A stretch of DNA of 64,000 nt from contig CAVXLN010000030.1 of NCBI GenBank assembly GCA_963762435.1, forward strand, positions 62,001 through 126,000, written 5' to 3'. Shown here one piece after another: positions 47,701 through 64,000 of the stretch. The notes below the pieces were generated by a model. It was not told the DNA's origin, searched no databases, and worked only from the letters and a program-made list of their open reading frames with translations. The position numbers and the translations under genes were made by a program. Source of the stretch: JAXDMU01 sp963762435 (GTDB lineage: Bacteria; Pseudomonadota; Alphaproteobacteria; ATCC43930; CGMCC-115725). The number at the start of each line of letters is the position of its first letter. The first letter of the stretch is position 1.

Positions 47701-49450
47701 TCGCGCGCCGCGCCGGTGCCGAAATCTTCGCGACGGCCGGATCGGAATGGAAGCGCGCCTTGCTTCGATCGATGGGCGTTCGGCACGTCTTCGAACTCGC
47801 GCACCGACAGCTTTGCCGACGAGATCCTGGCCGCGACTGACGGCCGCGGCGTGGACATCGTGTTGAACTCTTTGGCGGGAGACCTGATCGAGCCTGGTTT
47901 CCGCGCGCTGGCGAATGGCGGGCGGTTCGTCGAGATCGGCAAGCGCGGCATCAAATCCCCCGAATGGGTCGCCGGTCTTGGCCGCGATCTGCGGTATTCC
48001 GTCGTGGATTGGGGACCGCTCGTGGCGACCGATCCCGGGCTGCTCGGCGGCATGCTGGCGCGGCTGGTCGATGCGGCGCGCGATGGCGAGCTTGCCCCGC
48101 TGCCGCGCCAGATCTTCGATATCGCGGATGCCCCGCGCGCGTTTCGCCTGATCGCGCAGGCGCGGCATGTCGGCAAGGTGGTCGTGCAGCAAGGGCACAC
48201 CACGGCGCCGAAGATCTCTCGCCACGGCACCTACCTCGTCACCGGAGGCTTGTCCGGACTCGGCCTGCTCGTCGCCCGCTGGCTGGCGGAAAGCGGGGCT
48301 GGAAGACTGGTATTGATCGGCCGGCGCGGCGTGATAGCGGAGGCGGCACCTCTCATCGAGGCGCTGCGCGCGGGCGGAACGGCTGTGATCGCCGAGGCCG
48401 TCGAACGTCGCCGACGAGACTGCGCTCAGCGATTTGCTTTTGCGGGTCCGTGCCGAGGGGCCGCCGCTGCGCGGCATTCTGCACCTCGCCGGAATCCTGG
48501 ATAATGCGGCCCTACGGCAGCAGGATGAGGATCGGTTCGCGCGTGTCTTCGCACCCAAGATTCGCGGCGCATGGCTGCTGGACCGGCTGACGCGGGGCGA
48601 TCCGCTCGATCTCTTCGTCATGTTTTCGTCCGTGGCATCCGTGCTTGGTGCCGCGGGACAGGCGAACCACGCTGCCGCGAATGCCGTTCTCGACATGCTG
48701 GCTCATGAGCGCCGCGAGCGCGGCCTGCCTGGGTTGAGCATCAATTGGGGCGCCTGGGCTGGCGTGGGTGCTGCCGCTGGTCAAGAGGTCAGTGCCCGCC
48801 TCGCGGCACTCGGTCTCGGTGCCATGAATCCAGTGCGCGGCATCCGGGCGCTGGAAAGCCTGTTGCGGGGCGACAGTGCCCAGCTGACCGTTTTGCCGGT
48901 GGAGTGGCAGCGTTTCATGGATGGCGCTGGGCAACGCGGATTGTCGAGGTTCCTGGCCGAAATCGCCGGAACCTCGACCAAGCCCGCAAGTGCTGCCGCG
49001 GGGGCGCCGGTCCAGAGATCAAACCTGCGGGAAGAGCTCGCGGCGGCACCGGCGTCGCGGCGGCGGCAGCTGGTCGCGGCATTCGTCCGCGAGCACGCGC
49101 TGCGGACCCTTGGGATGGATCCGGCGACAGCGATTCTCGTGACCACGCCGCTGGGCGAATTGGGGCTCGACTCGTTGCTGGTCGTCGAGCTGCGCAATAA
49201 GCTTGGCCTGGCGCTGGGCGCCTCATTGCCGGTTACGCTGCTCTTCGACTATCCGACCCTCGATGCGCTGACGGATTATCTGCTGGCTGAGGTGTTCACC
49301 GTCGCCACGCCCGATATTGGAGTGGCGGTCACGCCACCCCAAGCCCAAGACGATGACCAATTAAGTTCAATCGATTTCATCGAAGATCTTTCAGATGAGG
49401 AAATAGATCGGCTGCTCGAGATGGGCGAACGTCCGAAGGTTGGGCATTGA
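41760..49450 (+). CDS. Type I polyketide synthase, module 4: KS-AT-DH-cMT-ER-KR-ACP (two frameshifts)
   Basis: About 2,562 aa if two single-base insertions are ignored. Frame one (41760 to about 47795) holds KS (Cys212 in IDTACSSSL), AT (Ser657 in GHSVGEY; HAFH, malonyl type), DH (His958 in QHRVADRIILP, Asp in place of the usual Gly; Asp1128 in LDGCLQ), cMT (LEIGAGTGGTTA from 1435) and most of ER (HAAAGGVGMAA from 1968). Frame two (to about 48404) completes ER and starts KR (TGGLSGLG). Frame three finishes KR, with GQANHAAANA giving His where Tyr is catalytic, and the ACP (GLDSL, Ser codon 49172). Both shifts are an extra A in TCGAAC (about 47794 and 48403). Unshifted translation stops at 47840 within ER. 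The start ATG at 41760 overlaps the previous gene by 32 bases; 41769 is an alternative. Confidence 0.85.
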
Positions 49451-49451
49451 C

Positions 49452-59649
<10,198 letters not shown>

Positions 59650-59657
<8 letters not shown>

Positions 59658-62600
59658 GGATCAATCGGTCGGGGCGTACCCGGCCCACGCCGTCGCGATT
59701 GTCGGCTTCTCGGGTCGCTTCCCGGGCGCGCGAAATCTGGACGATTTCTGGCGCGATGTCCGGGCCGGGAACGAGATGATCGAGACCTTCAGCGACGCCG
59801 ATCTGAATGACGCGGGCGTTTCCGACCTGGTCCGAGCCGATCCGCTGTTCGTGCGGCGCGGCACGGCGCTCGATGGTGCCGAACTGTTCGACGCCGGCTT
59901 TTTCGGCATTGCCCCGCGCGAGGCGCAAATTCTCGATCCGCAACATCGGATCTTTCTGGAATGCGCCTGGGAAGCGCTGGAGCATGCCGGCCAGAGCATG
60001 GACGATCGCCGGAGATCGATCGGCGTCTATGCCGGTGCCAGCATGAATACGTATCTGATCGCCCACATCCTCCGGCACCCGGCATTGATCGAGGCCGTCG
60101 GCGGCTACCAGCTCATGCTTGGCAACGATAAGGATTTTCTCTGCACGCGCGTGTCTTACAAGCTCGATCTGCGCGGCCCGAGCATGACGATCCAGACTGC
60201 GTGCTCAACGTCCCTCGTCGCGGTGGAGGTCGCGTGCCGCGCCTTGCAAGCGGGTGAATGCGAGGTGGCACTCGCCGGCGGCGTATCGCTCAGCTTTCCC
60301 CAGCGCGGCGGGTATCTGTATCAGCCTGGAATGATCCTTTCGCCGGATGGACGCTGCCGGCCGTTCGACGTGGATGCCGCAGGGACGCGTGCCGGTGCAG
60401 GGGCGGGCATCGTCGTCCTCAAGCGGCTGGCGGATGCGCTGGCGGATCGCGACACCATTCACGCGGTGATCCGGGGTGCCGCGGTCAATAATGATGGAGC
60501 CGCCAAGGCTGGCTACACCGCACCCAGCGTGGATGGACAGGCCGACGTGATCTCGATGGCGCATGCGCTGGCCCAGGTGGATCCGCGCAGCATCAGCTAC
60601 ATCGAAGCCCATGGCACGGCGACGCCGCTCGGCGATCCCATCGAAATCGCGGCGCTGACCAAGGTGTTTCGCGCGTCCACGCCGGATATCGGGTTTTGCC
60701 GGCTCGGATCGCTCAAGGCCAATCTCGGGCATCTCGACGCCGCGGCTGGGGTGGCGGGCCTGATCAAGGCGGTGCTCGCGCTCAGCAAGCGCGAAATCCC
60801 GCCGCTCGCGAATTTCAGCGCGCCCAATCCGCAGCTCGAGCTGGAGCAAAGCCCGTTCGTCGCGAGCGCTGAAGGAAGTCCGTGGCCGAGCGGGGCGACA
60901 CCGCGCCGGGCCGGCGTCAGCTCGTTCGGGATCGGCGGGACGAACGCGCATGTCGTAATCGAGGAAGCGCCGCCGGTCAGTCAGACCGTTGCGGAGCCAG
61001 AAGAGGTGTTGCTGGTTCTGTCGGCGAAAACGGCGACGGCGCTCGAGCAAGCCACGGCCAATCTCGCCGATTGTCTCGACGCGCGTGACGACCTCGCCCT
61101 GCCGGATGTCGCCTGGACGCTGCAGGTTGGACGCAAGAGCTTTGGATATCGCCGGGCCGTCGTGGCGCGGGATCGCGCGCAGGCGGCGCGGCTACTGCGC
61201 CAACCCAAGCAGCCGCCCGTTTTGACGGCCTTGCACGAAGGCGGCGCGCGGCCCGTGGCCTTTCTGTTCAGCGGCCAAGGCAGCCAATATCCCGGCATGG
61301 GGGCCGCACTGTATCGCGCGGAGCCGATCTACCGGGATGCGATCGATCGCTGTGCCGCACTGCTCGAGCCCCATCTGGGATTGGACCTCCGGGATATCCT
61401 CTATGGCGATGGCGGTCGCGATCTGCTCGATCAGACCCGCATCACCCAGCCGGCTCTCTTCTGTACCGAATATGCGCTGGCATCCTTGTGGATGCGTTGG
61501 GGTGTTCTACCCAAAGCCATGGCCGGGCACAGTATCGGCGAGTACGTCGCCGCGCATCTCGCAGGGGTCATGTCGCTCGAAGACGCCCTTAGGATCGTGG
61601 CCGCTCGCGGGCAGTTGATTCAGGCTTTGCCGCCCGGGGCGATGGCCGCGGTCCATTTGTCGGCGGCCGAACTACGGCCCCTGCTGGCCGCAGGCATCGA
61701 GATCGCCGCCGTGAACGGACCCGGATTGTGCACGATCTCCGGTCCCCACGAAAAGCTTGCGGACGCGCTCAAAAGACTGGAAGCCAGTGGCGTCGAGTAC
61801 CGCACGCTGCACACATCGCACGCATTCCATTCGACGATGATGGAACCGGCGCTCAAGCCGTTCGAGTCATTGCTTTCGACGATCAAGCTGGCGGCGCCGA
61901 CGGTTCCCTACGTTTCGAACGTCACCGGAACATGGATCACGGCAGAGCAGGCGACATCGCCCGCTTATTACGCCGCCCATTTGCGGCAGGCTGTCCTGTT
62001 CGAGGCCGTGGTGCGCACGCTGGCCGCCGAACGGTCGCTTTTCCTGCTCGAGGTCGGGCCCGGCAATGTCCTGACCACGCTCGTGCGCGGCATCCTTGGC
62101 AACGAGCTCGCGAAACATGCCACCTCGTCGCTGGCGAATCCCCGCCGGACCGACACCGATACGAAGACCCTGCTCGAGGCGGCCGGTCGTCTGTGGCTGG
62201 CCGGTGTCCCTCTCGCCTGGACCGATATGGCGGCCGATGGTTCGCCCCGTCGCGTTCCGCTGCCGACTTATCCGTTCGAACGGAAGCGATATGTCGTCGA
62301 ACCGGCGCCGGCGAGGGAGTTGGCCCAGGCGTCCGGCAATTCGGCGGCGCTGGGGGATGGCACAATCCGCACCTACCTGCCGACCTGGACACGGCATGAC
62401 GCGCTGTCGGAGGGCGTTCCGCGCGCGCACGGCATTTGGCTGGTCCTGGGCGATGCCGGGGTACTGGCGTCGGCGGTTGCCGACGCGCTGCGGGCCGCCG
62501 GAGCGAGACCGGTGCTGCTGGAGGCCGGCGACGTTGAAGGCGCGCTGCGCGATTTGAGCGCGTCCTCGGATGGTGTCGCCGGCGCGATCCTGCTCTCCGC

Positions 62601-64000
62601 GAACGGCGGAGCGAATGCCGCGTGGGATTCAGAGGGATATAGGACGCTGATCGCTGTCGTCGCCGGCTTGTCGGCATGGGAGCGGAAAGAGCCGGCGCGC
62701 GTTATCGTCGCGACCGCGCAATGTCAAAGCGTGATCGATGAGACGGTGACCAGGTCCGCTGCCGCTACGCTCTGCGGCGCCGTGCTGGCACTTCCCACCG
62801 AGTTGCCCGGACTGGACATTCGCAATGTCGATCTTGATCTGCGTGACGAGGGGGCGGACATGACCGGCGCGGCTCACGCGTTAGTATGGGAAGCATGTTC
62901 CGGCAGCACGGAGAGCTTCGTTGCCTATCGCCGGGAACGCCGATGGGTTCGCCGTTACGAGGCCGTCGATTTGGCGTCGGACAACACGCCAGATCTGCCG
63001 CTGAAGCGGGGGGGAGCGTACCTCATCACCGGCGGCCTGGGCGGCATCGGCCTCAAATTGGCGGCTTGGCTGGCCGGCACCGTGTCGGCGCGCCTGCTGC
63101 TGACCGCGCGGCGGCCATTGCCTGGGCGTGACGAGTGGGATGTGCTGCTGGCGCGATCGGCGGCGGATGATTGGCGCATTGCGGTGATCAGGTCGATCCG
63201 GGAAATCGAGGCGGCCGGTGGTGAAGTGATCACCTGGGCGGCTGATGCGACGGACGCTCATGCCATGGCGGAAGCGATCGACATGGCCGTCTCTCGCTGG
63301 GGCGCGCTGGATGGCGTGATTCATGCCGCCGGCATCCCGGGCGATGGCGCGATCGCGCTGCGTCAAACGGACGAGGAGGCTCGCAGGATCATTGCGCCGA
63401 AAGCGGATGGGTTGGCGGTTCTGGTCAGTCTGCTTGGCGACAAGCCGCTCGATTTCGTCGCCCTGATGAGTTCGATCAATTCCATCGTGGGTGCTCCCGG
63501 TGCCTGCGCATACAGCGCCGCGAACGCCGTGCTCGACGCATTCGTCGATAGTGCGGAGCGGCCGGCCGGATGGCGGCGCGTGCTGGCGATAAACTGGGGA
63601 GCGTGGCGCGAGGTCGGCATGGCGGCGAACCTTGTGGTGCCGGCGGCGCGACGTGCTGAGCGCGAAGCTCTCCTCCGTGCTGCGATCGCACCCGAAGCAG
63701 GCGTGGCAGCATTCGCCAGGATCCTCGCGTCGGGCCAACGGCGTGTCGTGGTGGCGAATTTCGACCTCGGCCAGGCGTTCGCGGTCTTGCGCAGACATCT
63801 GGATGCGGAGCGGGCAGCACGCGCCAACGCGGCTGAAGCGCCGGCGACCGGGCCCGGAGCGAAGCCGCCGGAGGTTTCGACGCGACCAGACCTGTCCAGC
63901 GCATTCGAGCCCCCCGCCACCGATACGGAAATTCGCCTCGTCGCGATCTGGGCCGAGCTGACCGGAATCGCGAATATCGGCGTGCATGACGATTTCTTCG
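59650..64000 (+). CDS. Type I polyketide synthase, module 6: KS-AT-KR-ACP... (3' truncated by window)
   Basis: At least 1,450 aa, open to the window end. KS has Cys185 in IQTACSTSL, EAHGTATPLG and NLGHLDAAAG; its sequence (APREAQILDPQHRIFLECAW) resembles KS domains that accept peptidyl chains from NRPS partners. AT has Ser628 in GHSIGEY and HAFH (His727), malonyl type. KR has TGGLGGIG and Tyr1288 in AYSAANA. The carrier-protein domain begins at IWAELTGIANIGVHDDFF and is cut before its serine. A malonyl extension with reduction to hydroxyl is predicted. The ATG overlaps the previous stop by 8 bases. The N-terminus is short without a docking coil, unlike modules 2-5, so recognition of the upstream PCP must use another surface. 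Confidence 0.93.

Noticed and set aside
47780..48420. Programmed frameshifting in module 4
   Set aside because: Both sites lack a slippery run or downstream structure, and each needs a base skipped in TCGAAC. Mutation or sequencing error explains them more simply.

Overview
The window is high-GC DNA, most likely from an alphaproteobacterium. I infer this from the cyclic-glucan synthase/phosphoketolase/PPi-phosphofructokinase gene set, the RidA-amidase pair and the codon usage; no rRNA or marker gene confirms it. It has three parts.

(1) About 1-20.1 kb is a central-carbon island made of two convergent gene sets. The plus-strand set is the C-terminal part of a cyclic beta-1,2-glucan synthase, phosphoglucomutase, two small proteins, phosphoketolase, class I fructose-bisphosphate aldolase and a histidine phosphatase. 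The minus-strand set, read from 20.1 kb down to 12.3 kb, is a PRC-barrel protein, a ferritin-like protein, a slipin, PPi-dependent phosphofructokinase, triosephosphate isomerase, and the remains of gnd and zwf. Both oxidative pentose-phosphate genes are broken: gnd is reduced to a 64-codon internally deleted stub, and zwf is split by an IS630-family element whose exact removal would restore the frame. Phosphoketolase, aldolase, isomerase and PPi-PFK look intact.

(2) About 20.1-25.4 kb is a decayed accessory stretch. It holds a frameshifted and deleted amidase, a frameshifted RidA gene, a truncated TPR regulator and an AraC-family fragment. Two small genes there look intact: a 70-aa unknown and a GFA-family zinc protein. 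It ends in a roughly 0.7 kb non-coding region with two palindromes just upstream of the biosynthetic cluster.

(3) From 25.4 kb to the window end is one tightly packed plus-strand type I PKS/NRPS operon. It is a type II thioesterase followed by six megasynthase genes, with neighbours overlapping or almost touching. Predicted modules are M1 KS-AT-KR-ACP; M2 KS-AT-DH-ER-KR-ACP; M3 KS-AT-cMT-ACP; M4 KS-AT-DH-cMT-ER-KR-ACP (reading frame broken twice); M5 KS-(degenerate AT)-cMT-KR-ACP fused to C-[TubC-like docking]-C-A(Gly)-PCP; M6 KS-AT-KR-ACP, cut by the window end. If colinear, the line makes a reduced, repeatedly C-methylated polyketide, amidates it with glycine and extends it again. I do not recognise it as a known pathway. 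Unusual points are the AT with no catalytic serine, the docking domain buried between two condensation domains, and two identical-context single-base frameshifts in M4. No loading module, releasing thioesterase or regulator gene is visible, so the cluster continues beyond 64 kb.
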